This document shows positions 27,425-37,845 of a stretch of 64,000 nucleotides of DNA, piece after piece; position 1 is the stretch's first letter; each line of letters begins with the position of its first letter. The stretch lies in assembly GCA_938743325.2 (NCBI GenBank), contig OW568863.1, positions 434,001-498,000 on the forward strand, given 5' to 3'. Source of the stretch: Pycnococcus provasolii (taxonomy: Eukaryota; Chlorophyta; Pseudoscourfieldiophyceae; Pseudoscourfieldiales; Pycnococcaceae). The position numbers were made by a program, and so were the translations under genes. The notes under the pieces were generated by a model. That model did not search any database, was not told the DNA's origin, and saw only the letters and a program-made list of their open reading frames with translations.

Positions 27425-28645
27425 TCATGCCGGCTCGGGTCGCACGGGTCCGGCAACCGCGGCGTCCTCGACGCGAGAAGTTGTGGGAGGTGGCACGGGA
27501 TATGGCTTCGCTTTCGGCGCAGGCTCCACGGCAGGGGCAGGTGCGGGTGCCGCCGGCGCCGGCGCTGGCGCCACCTCCGTCTTGTGCTCCCCCCTGATCT
27601 TCGCCCTGCGCTCCCTCTCGCGCTTGTGCTCCGTGAACTCGTGCGTGATGAGTCCAAGGTCACCCATGCGCTGCACCATGTACTCAAGCAGCTTGAACGT
27701 CCGGCCAGTGTTCTCCGCCGGCACGCCCGCGCGCTTGCATCGCAGGTAGACGTTGGCGATTGCCAGTCTCGCCTCACCGAGCGTTCGCTTTCGCGTGTTG
27801 AACACCACCTGCCGATGTTCCTTCTCGCTCTCCATCTTGTCGTTCGCGCTCTTGATCATCTCAGCCATCTTCTGGTGCCCCGCCACGGAGCTCGTCTTCA
27901 TCAGCAAAGCGTCCTGCACTTCCTTGGAGTACGTCGAAAGGCTCTGCCGCAAGATCTCCTTCTCGTTCATCGACTCCTCGATCGACACGCGCATCTCTGT
28001 GTTAGACGCCACGAGTGTGCCGTGCCGCATGAGTATGTCGTTGAGCTCGGTGAAGTCCGTGCTCGCTTCCACGCACGCCTCAAGGTACGCTTCGTAGACG
28101 CCAAGTCTGTCAAGCATGTTCTTGTACTCTTCCTTTCTTGCCAACAAGTTGGCGAGGTCCTCGCGCAGCCTCTCAATCTCAGCCTCCTTCTGCATGCGCA
28201 GTTGGCTTTCCTCCCTCTCCTTTTTGATGGCGCGTGCTCGCTTGAGGTCGTTTTCGCGCACAAATTTCTCAAAGCGCAGCACGCTTTCGCGAATGCGTTC
28301 CTGCTTCGCGAGTACCTCGTCCTCCCTCTCTTTGCACGTTCTCATTCTGCCTTCGTACTCCGCCTTTTTCTTGTCGAGTTCCTCCTGCACCTCCTGCAGC
28401 ATCTTTTTCTTTTTCAGCAAGAGCGTGCTTTGGCTGGTTTCGTTGGTGTACGCGCCATACTGTTCGAAGTCCACCGCGGTGAGGAACGTCTTATCTTTGG
28501 TGAATGCCGCCTCCTTGCTCCTTTCGTACGAGCCGTACGCGGGCAGGCCGTACGCGGACGTGCCTCCAATGAGCATTCCTCTGTCTTTGGTTTTCGTCGG
28601 CGGCCCTCCTGACCGCCACGTGCTATCGTTGTGGAACGACGACAT
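27425..28645 (-). CDS. CFAP73/CCDC42-type ciliary coiled-coil protein
   Basis: The 406-residue protein is almost wholly coiled coil (residues about 70-340) with the DUF4200 pattern of the CCDC42/CFAP73 family: TLLLKKKKMLQEVQEELD, then ESVLRFEKFVRENDLKRARA, and LASNTEMR further on. The end is a Pro/Ala linker-like tail. In Chlamydomonas the CFAP73 homologue MIA2, with MIA1/CFAP100, links inner-arm dynein I1 to the modifier pathway that sets ciliary beating; CCDC42 is a related basal-body/sperm protein. Which paralogue this is cannot be settled by eye. It is head-to-head with an outer-arm dynein intermediate chain gene, which fits a ciliary role. TGTAA on the minus strand is at 27368-27372. Confidence 0.8.
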   Translation of the reverse strand: MSSFHNDSTWRSGGPPTKTKDRGMLIGGTSAYGLPAYGSYERSKEAAFTKDKTFLTAVDFEQYGAYTNETSQSTLLLKKKKMLQEVQEELDKKKAEYEGRMRTCKEREDEVLAKQERIRESVLRFEKFVRENDLKRARAIKKEREESQLRMQKEAEIERLREDLANLLARKEEYKNMLDRLGVYEAYLEACVEASTDFTELNDILMRHGTLVASNTEMRVSIEESMNEKEILRQSLSTYSKEVQDALLMKTSSVAGHQKMAEMIKSANDKMESEKEHRQVVFNTRKRTLGEARLAIANVYLRCKRAGVPAENTGRTFKLLEYMVQRMGDLGLITHEFTEHKRERERRAKIRGEHKTEVAPAPAPAAPAPAPAVEPAPKAKPYPVPPPTTSRVEDAAVAGPVRPEPA

Positions 28646-30112
28646 ATGTACTTACCTCTACTGTACTGACAGACTGAGTACAGTAAGCCGGCGCACACCA
28701 CACACACTTTACACGAGCACAAAACGAGCACGAGCTTATTACGGGTATGTACTGCACGCGCGCGCGACAACAAACACCACTCACTCACCCGGAGGAGGTT
28801 GGGGAGAAGGCGAAGAGGCAGGCTCGAGACTACTCGAGGGAAAACGGCGACGGAAGACGGCGACGGCGACGAAGACGGAGGTGTTATTTTTCACAAACGA
28901 AACGAAGAGACGGCCGGCGACGAACCATGGCGACTATTATACACGCGCACCTATACACGTTGACCAGGCGCCTAGACGGTCCATCAGGTCCTGTCTAGCG
29001 ATGCAAAAGTTGCAAACATCTTGTCGACAGGTTCCTCACCTCCTGCGGTCTCCTGCGCCGCTCCCTTGCTCACGGCTCTGTGCGCACACAGTTAAGCCTG
29101 ATGCCTCCGTCACTCCGTCAGGCATCAACCATCAAGGTGGCCGAGTGCTGTGAAGGCTTCATCCCTGTGCTCAGCTCATGTGCTGCTTTCTTGGAAACCA
29201 ACTTGACCAAGAAAGTGAAAAAAAACGAAAAAACAAACACAATAAAAAACGAAAATCGAGTGAGAAATTAATTGCGGATGCACAATTAATTGCACAGGCA
29301 CAGCACAGGCACAGCAGCGCCGTTTCCCTTCACCAACTGCTTACTGCTGCAGACTTGCCAACACCGACCAGCCAGCCGACCAGCCAGGCGAAGGAACGCA
29401 CGAGCCAGTTGAGGGTGATGAGAGGGTTAAAGGTAGAAGTAGGTAGAAAGAACAACGACGAGGTACGACGAGGTACGACGAGCCTCGACGGGCAAGTGCC
29501 TTCTGGGCAAGTGGGGCAACGAGCAAGGGGCCTTGTACAGAGTGCTACGACTGTTGCTCGCGTTGCTCGAGTTAAAAGACTCTCCGTGCCCTCGTTAAAG
29601 CAAGGTTGTGTACACGTCTTTACAGTAAAGGCCTTTGATGATGGGCAGATGGGCAGATGGGAATTCATGATGGGAATGAGCAGAGCTTTGCTGCGAGCCC
29701 AAACACACACTCTCCAAACACACACTCTCCAAACACACACAGCATACAGCCCATCAGCTACTGGTGTGTGTGTTTCTTGTCGTTCGTTCGTTTGCCCAGT
29801 GACTCTCGCTCGCAAACACTCATTATTAGCACTCCCTCGACACTCGCACTCCCCTCGCACGGCCAGGCCAATCCACGCTGCCAGTACTCTGACTGAGGAG
29901 TCTGAGCTCGGCCGGCTGCAACTACCTGTATCGTAGGAGCAACTTGCGACGAGCTCTCCAGTACAGTGCAGTGTTTCACTCAGTGCACGGCTCCACGCCG
30001 TTTCTTCCCGAGGAGGCGGAGGTGAGCTCAGAAGTGTGTATTGTGCGCGTTCCCCCTCGCCCTCGCCCTCGCCCTCGCGCACCCGTCCTTACCCGTTCCT
30101 TGCTTGGCCACC
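28646..30112. other. 1.47-kb divergent region between two ciliary genes
   Basis: This is the shared upstream region of the CFAP73-like (minus) and dynein intermediate chain (plus) genes. It has two small tandem repeats: GAGGTACGAC twice near 29459-29480, and ACACACACTCTCCAA three times near 29703-29740. A pyrimidine-rich CCCTCG run (30054-30080) precedes the dynein ATG. I see no conserved gene; small frames here look random. Confidence 0.45.
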
Positions 30113-30174
30113 ATGCCGCCGAAGAAGGCGCCCAAAAAGGGAGCGAAGACGCCTGAGCCGTCCGCCGATGACGA

Positions 30175-30207
<33 letters not shown>

Positions 30208-32122
30208 GGCCGCCGACGACTTCCTGCTCCCGCAGCGCGAGGTGGTCGTGCCCGACAACCAGCTCGGCCTTACCGCCGAGGAACTCGACGAGGAGTTTGC
30301 GAAAATGATCACCGCAAACAACCCCAACGCGCCGCGAAACGTCGCACGCTACAACTTCAAAGAACGCCAGTTCAAGTTCGAGGCGGTCGTCGAACAGCTC
30401 GTCACGCAGTACGAAACCGAAGGGTGGATGCTCCACAAAGCCTCCGACGAGGCGAAACGCCAAATCGACCTCGAGAAACTCGAGAAGGAGGCGCTCGAGA
30501 ACTACCTGCGCGAGGCGGAGAAGCCCAAGGACGGAGAGGAGGGTGACGACAGCAAGCAGCTGCGCAACCAGTTCAACTTCAGCGAGCGCGCCGCCTCGAC
30601 GTCCAACAACCCCTTGCGAGACCGCGCCACTATGACGGACCCGCCGCCCACCGTCCTCTTCTCGGCCAACGCCAACCAGTGGGAAATTTACGACGCTTAC
30701 ATGGAGGACCAGGAAAGGCAGCGCCTGCAGCGCGAGATCAAAAAGCGCCAGGAGGAAGAGAAGAAGAGGGAACTGGAGGAGGACGACGACGAGTCGGAGG
30801 TGAAGAAGGCTCCGGAGAAGAAGAAGGAGGAGACGAGCGTCATGCACGGCAAGAAGATGTCGCGTGCCACGCGAGTGCTCGAACGCATGGTCAACCAGAA
30901 CTCGTTCAGCGACATTGCGCAAGACTTCAAGTACTGGGACGACGCCAGCGACGCCTTCCGCGAGGGAGAGGGTACGCTCCTGCCGCTCTGGAAGTTTTAC
31001 AACGATCGCGCGAAGAGGAAGCACGTCACGAGCATGTGCTGGAACCCGGAGTACCTTGACCTGTTCGCGGTCGGCTACGGCAGCTTCGACTTTATGAAGC
31101 AGAGCAGCGGCTTGGTGTGCTGCTACTCGCTGAAGAACCCGTCTCACCCGGAGTACACCTTCACCACGGAGAGCGGCGTGATGGCGCTCGACTTCCACCC
31201 GCAGCACGCAAACCTGCTCGCCGTTGGCCTGTACGACGGAACGGTGGCCGTGTTCGACGTGCGCAACAAGCTGAACAAGCCCATCTACATGTCGACGGTG
31301 AAGACGGGCAAGCACACGGACCCGGTGTGGCAGGTTTCGTGGGCGGAGGAGGACATGAGCAAGAACCTGTCCTTCTACTCCGTCAGCAGCGACGGGCGCG
31401 TGACGATGTGGGAAATGAGCAAGTCGGAGCTCGCGTACCAGAACGTGATGGAGCTGCGCCTCACCGGCAGCGGCTCGAGCGAGTCGAACGTCGACGACGA
31501 CTCGGTCATCGGAAGCCTGGCGGGCGGATGCTCGTTTGACTTCAACAAGGTTGCGGACCACCTGTTCGTCGTGGGCACGGAGGAGGGCCGAATCCACAAG
31601 TGCAGCAAGGCGTACTCGTCGCAGTACCTGCAGACGTACGAGGGCCATCACATGGCTGTCTACGGCATCCGCTGGAACAACAAGCACTCGCGCGTGTTCA
31701 TCAGCGCTTCCGCAGACTGGACGTGCAAGCTGTGGGATCACCAGCGCGCGATGCCCGTGATGTCGTTCGATCTGAACAACTCCGTTGGTGACGTCGCTTG
31801 GTCGCCGTATTCGTCGACGACGTTCGCGGCCTGCACGAGCGACGGCAAGGTTCACGTGTACGACCTCGCGGAGAACAAGCACGAGCCAATGTGCGAGCAG
31901 AAGATTGTTCGCAAGGCGAAGCTGACGCGCATTTTGTTCAACCCGAAGTACCCGATTCTGATTGTGGGCGACGACCGCGGCTGCGTGACCAGCCTGAAAT
32001 TGAGCCCGAACTTGCGCAAGACGACGGGCGGCGACGACGATGCAGAGATGAAGAAGCTCGACGGCATTATGGATCTCGCCCTGAAGGGCGAATACATCTC
32101 GGCCGAGGCCGATGCTGTGTAG
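30113..32122 (+). CDS. DNAI1: Axonemal outer-arm dynein intermediate chain 1 (ODA-IC1/DNAI1)
   Basis: The 669-residue protein starts at a CCACCATGC context with a basic, Pro/Ala-rich N-end. The N-terminal half contains family marks LTAEELDEEFAKM, RNVARYNFKERQFKFE, NQFNFSERAAST and WEIYDAYMEDQERQRLQRE, then a Glu/Lys coiled segment. From about residue 300 a WD40 propeller follows (VTSMCWNPEYLDLFAVGYGS, GVMALDFHPQHANLLAVGLYDG, VYGIRWNNKHSRVFISASAD, VGDVAWSPYSSTTFAACTSD). It is the IC78-type chain that docks outer-arm dynein on doublet microtubules and binds light chains. It supports motile cilia in this organism. The frame remains open 24 codons upstream, but the ATG at 30113 has a good start context. 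Confidence 0.93.
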
Positions 32123-32253
32123 AAGCTAAGATCGCTCATTCAGTAATTGAACGTACTTTAAAACTTTGTCCAACGATAATATATATACCACAGTGTGCGG
32201 GAAAAATAATCACAAAGTCAAGTGCGTGAAAAGCACCGGTTACACACGCACAC

Positions 32254-32309
<56 letters not shown>

Positions 32310-32498
32310 CAATATGTAATCGTGAAAGGTTGGGAAAACTCCTCCTCGAAATTAAAACACCGCACCTGCCATGGGCACGTCCAAGTCCGATGCAACGGAC
32401 GGCACGACTTCACCCACACTGCTCCTCTCCTGCTCCCAAGTCGTCGGAAATCATGCGCGCGATATCCTGGGAAGGCGTTCGACCGACCCCCTCCTCCC
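32123..32498. other. Intergenic region with a CA microsatellite
   Basis: 3' region of the dynein gene; a CA/CG dinucleotide run of about 65 bp occupies 32243-32307. The remainder shows no coding or RNA signal. Confidence 0.5.
32243..32307. repeat. CA dinucleotide microsatellite
   Basis: A near-perfect CA run broken by CGCA units in its first third. Confidence 0.9.
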
Positions 32499-32551
32499 CG
32501 TAACCCGAACCCTAACCGTGCCCCTAACTGAAAACCCTAACAGTTAGGCGG
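32499..32551. promoter_or_regulatory. Degenerate CCCTAA units upstream of the zinc-ribbon gene
   Basis: CGTAACCCGAACCCTAACCG and two further CCCTAA copies with an inverted GTTAGG, ending about 134 bp before the ATG at 32685. It is more degenerate than the other arrays. Confidence 0.35.
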
Positions 32552-32684
32552 CCCCTAAATTATCCCTTACTTACCCGTCACATGCAGTCATTGCTGGCCT
32601 CATTAAGTATTGGTGTCAGGTGGCCCCTTAAGCTGTATTCCTCTGCTCTTTCACTCGCTTATCCTATCAGCCTGTAAGGAAACC

Positions 32685-33347
32685 ATGGGGCGCGGTGGTC
32701 GTGGTGCCGTCGGCCCGAGGCAGCCTAGCGAGGACTTCATTCCAGGGACGGCGTTCTCCGTCAACTGCGGGAAGTGCCAACAGCTCAATAACATGTCGTT
32801 CAGGATGTGCGAGGAGTTTGCATTCACGTGCGGCCACTGCGGAGCCGAGAATGCCGCAAACACGCGTGCAATTATGGCATCATACTGCTCGGGTAAGTTT
32901 GTGAACCCTGGGGAACCACACGATCTTATGTTCGACCGAAGCGGCGGGTTGGGCATAGACGTGAGGCCTTGGAAGTATGGAGGGCATAAGCCCGTGCAAG
33001 GCGCGCCGACCGTTCAAATCAGAGTGACGAGGCAAGCTATGATCTGCGGGTGCATCCCGTGGGTTTTGTGGCTAGACTATTTCAAGCGGAAGGGAAGGTG
33101 GTGGGAGGGAACGCACCGGCGCTTTGCCGCGGCGAATAAGCTCGCATCGTCAACCATACAACTGTTCCATTGTCAATTTTATACAACACGACACGACAAT
33201 ATTTTTCTAAGCGTACTCCCAATATGTGTATTGCAAAGCAGACGTTGGCATTTCGGACGACGCGCGACGACCGCACTTTGCCGCGCACGACCCGTCCGTT
33301 GTTTGACACACACACCCGGTGCCGCGGTTGTTTTTTCAACGTGGTGA
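32685..33347 (+). CDS. Hypothetical zinc-ribbon protein
   Basis: The ATG at 32685 has an ideal AACCATGG context and follows directly after a stretch of normal UTR. The 220-residue product has a Gly/Arg-rich start and then a zinc ribbon: VNCGKCQQLNN and, twenty-odd residues on, FTCGHCGAEN (CxxC...CxxC). The middle is Gly/Trp-containing with no family I recognise. The last 60-70 residues read like untranslated sequence (LFHCQFYTTRHDN), and a good GTAAGT at about 32894 follows the codons for SYCSG, so the true 3' end may be spliced and differ from this frame. The frame stops 9 bp before the convergent prefoldin gene's stop. Existence of the gene is likely; its 3' half is uncertain. Confidence 0.5.
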   Translation: MGRGGRGAVGPRQPSEDFIPGTAFSVNCGKCQQLNNMSFRMCEEFAFTCGHCGAENAANTRAIMASYCSGKFVNPGEPHDLMFDRSGGLGIDVRPWKYGGHKPVQGAPTVQIRVTRQAMICGCIPWVLWLDYFKRKGRWWEGTHRRFAAANKLASSTIQLFHCQFYTTRHDNIFLSVLPICVLQSRRWHFGRRATTALCRARPVRCLTHTPGAAVVFSTW

Positions 33348-33356
33348 GTTACAATC

Positions 33357-33806
33357 TTAGGCCGCCGCCTGCGCCTGCTTTTGCGCGAGTGCCGTGCGCA
33401 CCTGTTGTTCCTGCTGTTGTTTTTGCTGCAGAGCGTCAACAACTTTTTGCAGGTGTTCCTTTAGCAAGACGACTTTCCTTTCGCAGAAGTCGGTTCCACC
33501 TTCCACAGACTTTTCCACATAATACCCGGTTCCAATATCCACAAGAATCTTGCTTGTCTCTTCGAGGGAACCACGCACATACATGGACGACGTGAGTGGT
33601 ACGAGCATTTCCTTGCCTTCACTTTCGTCTTTAAACTTTTTCAGCGTGGACGCGGATCGGTTATATTTGTTGATGGCGGACTGGAGTCCCTCGAACGACT
33701 CTGTGAGTCGTTGCGACTCTTGGGCGAGTTGATCGGCGACTTGCTTCAGTTGATCGGGAGACAGAGCACCTAAGTTTAAACCACCACCGCCATCTTGCGA
33801 CGACAT
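33357..33806 (-). CDS. PFDN5: Prefoldin subunit 5
   Basis: The 149-residue protein has the alpha-prefoldin layout: two long helices flanking a beta hairpin. LSPDQLKQVADQLAQESQRL opens the first helix, EMLVPLTSSMYVRGSL and VDIGTGYYVEKSVEG form the hairpin in characteristic PFD5 wording, and a Gln-rich helix ends the protein. Prefoldin is the hexameric cochaperone that hands nascent actin and tubulin to CCT. ATG 33806 starts MSSQDGGGG; upstream codons in the same frame look like UTR. TGTAA is at 33349-33353. The gene diverges from the ankyrin-RING gene, with two TTAGGG clusters in the gap. Confidence 0.9.
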   Translation of the reverse strand: MSSQDGGGGLNLGALSPDQLKQVADQLAQESQRLTESFEGLQSAINKYNRSASTLKKFKDESEGKEMLVPLTSSMYVRGSLEETSKILVDIGTGYYVEKSVEGGTDFCERKVVLLKEHLQKVVDALQQKQQQEQQVRTALAQKQAQAAA

Positions 33807-33956
33807 CGAGACAACCGATCGATCCTGATGAGACAAGACAAGACACAACGCAGCAAAGGGCAAGCAAGACGCGGAAGAAGAATGAACAGGAAGGATAGTA
33901 TTCCGCACACGGCACAGAAAGGTTTCGTAGGGTCTTGTCAGTTGTCGGAAAGGGAA

Positions 33957-34040
33957 AACCCTAACTCTAACCCCTAACCCCTAACCCCTAGCCCCTGGCC
34001 CTAACCCCAAACCCCTAACCCCTAACCCGAAAACCCTACC
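33957..34040 (-). promoter_or_regulatory. CCCCTAA-rich array upstream of prefoldin 5
   Basis: About nine CCCTAA/CCCCTAA units, one of the longest arrays in the window, with the G-rich strand on the coding strand of prefoldin 5 and its near edge 151 bp before that ATG. Confidence 0.5.
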
Positions 34041-34119
34041 CGGTACCCGTATGGATTTATCCATTCTCGCGCTCACTGATCTGATTAGCATCTGATTCGC
34101 ATCTGATCTGATTAGGTTC

Positions 34120-34171
34120 CTAGGGTTATCAATTAGGGTTAGGGTTATCAATTAGGGTTAAGGTTAGGGTT
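34120..34171 (+). promoter_or_regulatory. TTAGGG array upstream of the ankyrin-RING gene
   Basis: Two copies of ATCAATTAGGGTTAGGGTT-like units, G-rich on the coding strand, ending about 146 bp before the ATG at 34317. Confidence 0.5.
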
Positions 34172-34316
34172 CGTGTTTTTTTGGTCTTCGTCATTTTTGT
34201 AAACAGAACTCCTCCCGTTTTTCCGGTACATAAAGGTGAGAGTAGGCGCAATTTTTAAAAAAGCCTCTTGTTAAGCCGCATACATGTTCATGTTGTATGT
34301 CTGACTTTCGTTCAAT

Positions 34317-35294
34317 ATGGGTTGGACGGATCTGCACGACTCCATCTTTCGTGAAGAGTGGGACCGAGTTCGAACACGTCTTCAACTGGAACTGGAACTT
34401 CTTGACGAGAATAACTTGGTGGTGGGGCCCCTTGCAGGTGGTTCCCATCGTGATTCAGGTGGTGGTAACTCAGCTTACGATGATGATGATGCCTCACCAT
34501 CGGCACCTGTGGTGAGAAGCTCACGGTCAACGGGGGGGACTAGGGAGACGTTTGAACGCGACGACGACATGTCGTTTCCGCTACACCTCGCCGCGCAATT
34601 CAACGCACCGGAAGACGTCGTCGTCATGCTCCTGCACGCAAACCCAGCGGCGGCCGCGGAACGCGACCACGTAGGGAACCTGCCACTGCACTGCGCAGCC
34701 ATGTTCAAGGCGAAAAGGCACATCGTCGAACTGCTGCTTGAGGCGTACCCGCAAGGAGTACACGAGCGTGAGGAGTGGAACCACAAGTCAGCCATAGAGT
34801 GGGCGGAGATACAGGGCGCACCGGACGACGTCAAGAGGCTGCTTCGCGAGTACGCAGACTTGCCCGAAAAGGAGGCGACGGAGCGACACGAACAACTCCT
34901 TGAGAACCCTGTGCGGTATCTCGAGAAGAGGGAAGAACGACGGCAACAAAACAACGAAGAGCGACTTCGTCGTGAGGCTCTCGAGCACATCAAGCGTGAG
35001 CGCGAACTCGACGACGAGCTCGAGAACACCAGGCGACGTCTCGAGGAGGCGCTTGCGGACCGAAGCGGCGATGCGGCTGAGCAGCTCGCGCGTCTACAGG
35101 AGGCGGCGAACGTCGAGGCGAATTGCCCGATATGCTTCGTCACGCTCTGGGGCTCGGAGCTCGCTTGTGTGTCAACGCGTTGTGGCCACGTGTTCCACCG
35201 TCGTTGCTTGCACCGCGCGATGGACAGTCGGGCGGCTTGCCCGAAGTGCCAGGAGGCGATCAAGCGCCAGGACGTGCGTCGCGTTTACTTGTGA
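34317..35294 (+). CDS. Ankyrin-repeat RING-finger E3 ubiquitin ligase
   Basis: The 325-residue protein has three ankyrin-like repeats between about residues 80 and 185 (SFPLHLAAQFNAPEDVVVMLLH, NLPLHCAAMFKAKRHIVELLLE), a charged coiled-coil segment (about 190-260) and a C-terminal C3HC4 RING: CPICFVTLWG, STRCGHVFHRRCL, CPKCQEAIK. This layout fits a cytosolic E3 ligase in which ankyrins select the substrate and the coil may dimerise. The final KRQDVRRVYL right after the RING is also conserved-looking. ATG 34317 follows the TTAGGG array; no introns seen. Confidence 0.85.
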   Translation: MGWTDLHDSIFREEWDRVRTRLQLELELLDENNLVVGPLAGGSHRDSGGGNSAYDDDDASPSAPVVRSSRSTGGTRETFERDDDMSFPLHLAAQFNAPEDVVVMLLHANPAAAAERDHVGNLPLHCAAMFKAKRHIVELLLEAYPQGVHEREEWNHKSAIEWAEIQGAPDDVKRLLREYADLPEKEATERHEQLLENPVRYLEKREERRQQNNEERLRREALEHIKRERELDDELENTRRRLEEALADRSGDAAEQLARLQEAANVEANCPICFVTLWGSELACVSTRCGHVFHRRCLHRAMDSRAACPKCQEAIKRQDVRRVYL

Positions 35295-35448
35295 GTGATT
35301 TCACACACGCGCACACACACACACACGCACAGCTGAAGTCGCGACTGTATTTTTTTATAAAATATTTATATCAGACCGTAACATAAATACCACTATGAGT
35401 AAGTTATTCTTACGATAGACTTATAACAAACAGACAGACGATGTTTTG

Positions 35449-35470
35449 GTTAGGGTTAGGGTTAGGGTTA
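35449..35470 (+). promoter_or_regulatory. TTAGGG array upstream of the S9 peptidase gene
   Basis: Four GGTTAG units, G-rich on the coding strand, 86 bp before the ATG at 35556. Confidence 0.5.
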
Positions 35471-35555
35471 CGGATCCCAACACTTGACCGTCCTGACCGG
35501 CCCCCAATCTGCCCATTCCCGACCCGCCCATTGTTCCCTTGTTCGCGCCCGGCGC

Positions 35556-37751
35556 ATGCACAGCGCCCTCCTGACGCTCCTCAAGCGCGCGACCTACGCA
35601 CCCGGTACCCGCAGACGCAGACGCACCGCCGCAAACGCTCAAGACGGATCGTCTCCCACTTCTCCTTCGAATCACATGGAAACCATCAATATTCCTGCGC
35701 TGGACCCTTTAATTGCGTCGCGACTCGACGCATACCAAAACACGAGAAGCGCATCCGTGCTCGGTTTTGGAAGTGAACAGGTCTTTGGCGGCGGTCTCTT
35801 GATTGCAACGCGGTTTGCCGAGACGTCACAGGTTCACCACGTGAAATCGCCGCTCGCGATGCGACGTCAACTCACATTCGCGCGTGAGCCTATCAAGGCG
35901 TTCACGCAGCCACCGCCCAACACGAAATGTCGACAAGGCTTCGTGACAGGCAGCGACGTCGGAGGGGATGAACAGATACAGTTCACATTTCACGACGCCT
36001 TAACAGGGAGAACGAGACTGCTAACCGATGGCGCGAGCCAGAATCGTTCCGCCAAATTTGAAGCGCCGAACGGAACGCGCATCGCCTTCTCAAGCAACGT
36101 CAGGCGCACAGATCTGTTCGATATATACGTCGTCGACGCTCCTATGCACGAGCCAGACGACACGTGGGTGCAACCGCCGACACGACGTCGTATAGTCACT
36201 TGGACAGAGCCTGGTTATCTTTTCATCTCCGACTTTGCGAGTTCCACGCTACTGATGCGGCACTATACGTCAGTGAGTGAGAGCGTGTTCTACCTGGTGA
36301 ATGCCGACAAGGACGAGCAGCAACAACCCACTCGCGTTTGGCCGCCGAAGGGCACAACGGCGAGCGTGAAGTGCGGACGTCTCTGGACTGATGTTTCAGG
36401 ACGCGTTACGGGCGTTATCTTCGCATCGGACGAGGGTGGCGAATTTGCGACGCTGCGCTACTACGACATTGCCTCGCAGAAGACGAAGGAGTTGATCAGC
36501 GCGGAACAGGTTCCATGGGACGTCGAAGATATTGAGTTGCTGTCCTTCGGACACAAAGTTGGAGGTCTCGTGGTGGTGGCATACAACGAGGATGGAGCGA
36601 GCACGCTGCACACCTTCGTCGTTGATGGAGAAAGCCCTGCAGCGCTCACGAACGTGACACTAAACCGTATGCACCTTCCAGAGTCGCTCGGCGAGCTAGG
36701 TTCGATGCACCTGCGAAAGAATACGTCTGACGAACAGAAGGGTGTCGCGACACTCGCGTTTGGTTTTATATCCGCGACGAGTCCCACGGATGCGTTCACT
36801 ATGCAACTGAATGAGGATGGCGAACAGTGCGCAGAAGAGAGTATGGTGAGATGGACAGACAGCGAGGTGGGTGGGCTCGACAAGCGCACATTCGTAGCAC
36901 CAGAGCTTGTTCGAATCAAATCCTTCGACGGACTGACCATTTCTGGGTATCTATACAAGCCACCTCGTGCGACGTCGACGACACCATGTCCAGTGATTGT
37001 GCATCCGCACGGCGGACCGGAAGGACAGCATCGACCTGGCTTTGCAAGTTTGTACCAATACCTCTGTGTTGAGCTAGGAGTCGCTGTTCTCGATCCGAAT
37101 GTCCGCGGATCTGATGGTTATGGGAAGACATTCGTGACTCTTGACGATGGATACAAAAGGGAGGATTCTGTGAAAGATCTTGGAGCCTTTCTGGATTGGA
37201 TTTGCACGAAAGATGACCTCGACGCGAAGCGTGTCGCAGTTTGGGGTGGCAGTTACGGCGGCTACATGTCGCTAGCGGCGTTGGTTCACTACGGCGACCG
37301 TCTGCGTTGCGGCATATCCATGGTGGGGATAACGAACTTCGTGACATTCCTGGAGAATACGTCGGCGTACCGTCGTGACCTCCGACGATGCAAGTACGGT
37401 GACGAACGCATTCCTGAGATGCGCGAATTCCTGCAGAGGATCAGCCCTCTGACGAGCGCGCACAAGATTCGCTGCCCTGTGTTTTTAGCACAAGGTGCGC
37501 GCGATCCACGCGTTCCCGTGAGCGAGGCGCGTCAGATGCGCGAGGCGATGAGCAACGACGCGTCCGATAAGTGGTTTATGGTGGCGTAAGTCTTTCATCT
37601 CTTGCCATCCGTGCCGGATAAACAATAGTCACTAACCATCGAACACACTGAACACAACAGGCCCAACGAAGGCCACGGATTTCGCCGCAAGGGCAACCGT
37701 GACGCGTATCAGATGGCGCTCGTGCAGTTTCTGCAGGAGCACCTGCTGTGA
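35556..37751 (+). CDS. S9 prolyl-oligopeptidase-family serine peptidase, two exons
   Basis: Exons 35556-37585 and 37661-37751 give a 706-residue peptidase. A GT-AG intron of 75 nt (37586-37660, donor GTAAGT) is inferred because the first exon ends in KWFMVA and the second continues PNEGHGFRRKGNRDAYQ, the family's catalytic His segment. The N-terminus MHSALLTLLKRATYAP with many Arg looks like an organelle presequence; an internal ATG at 35676 (METINIPALDPL) would give a cytosolic form. A beta-propeller precedes the alpha/beta hydrolase, whose Ser sits in VWGGSYGGYMS, Asp in QGARDPRVP and His in NEGHGF. Such enzymes cleave short peptides after Pro or release acylated residues; this member's specificity is open. 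Convergent with the methyltransferase gene. Confidence 0.88.
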
Positions 37752-37845
37752 AGGTAATAAAGTACAGTATACTACATGATGACAGTCTCTCACGAGCTGA
37801 AATGAAGGTCAGTCTTTTTTTGAGAAAAGGAAATTTACACACATG

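Noticed and set aside
27584-28612. A 342-codon plus-strand frame opposite the CFAP73-like gene
   Set aside because: Composition (Leu/His/Arg repeats) mirrors the coiled-coil codons on the other strand; no start context or domain.
29703-29745. CRISPR-like short repeats near ACACACACTCTCCAA
   Set aside because: Simple-sequence tandem repeat without spacers, in a eukaryotic promoter region.
30089-31882. A 597-codon open frame antisense to the dynein intermediate chain
   Set aside because: The plus strand encodes an unmistakable DNAI1; the antisense frame is Val/Leu/Arg-rich without motifs and arises from GC-rich third positions.
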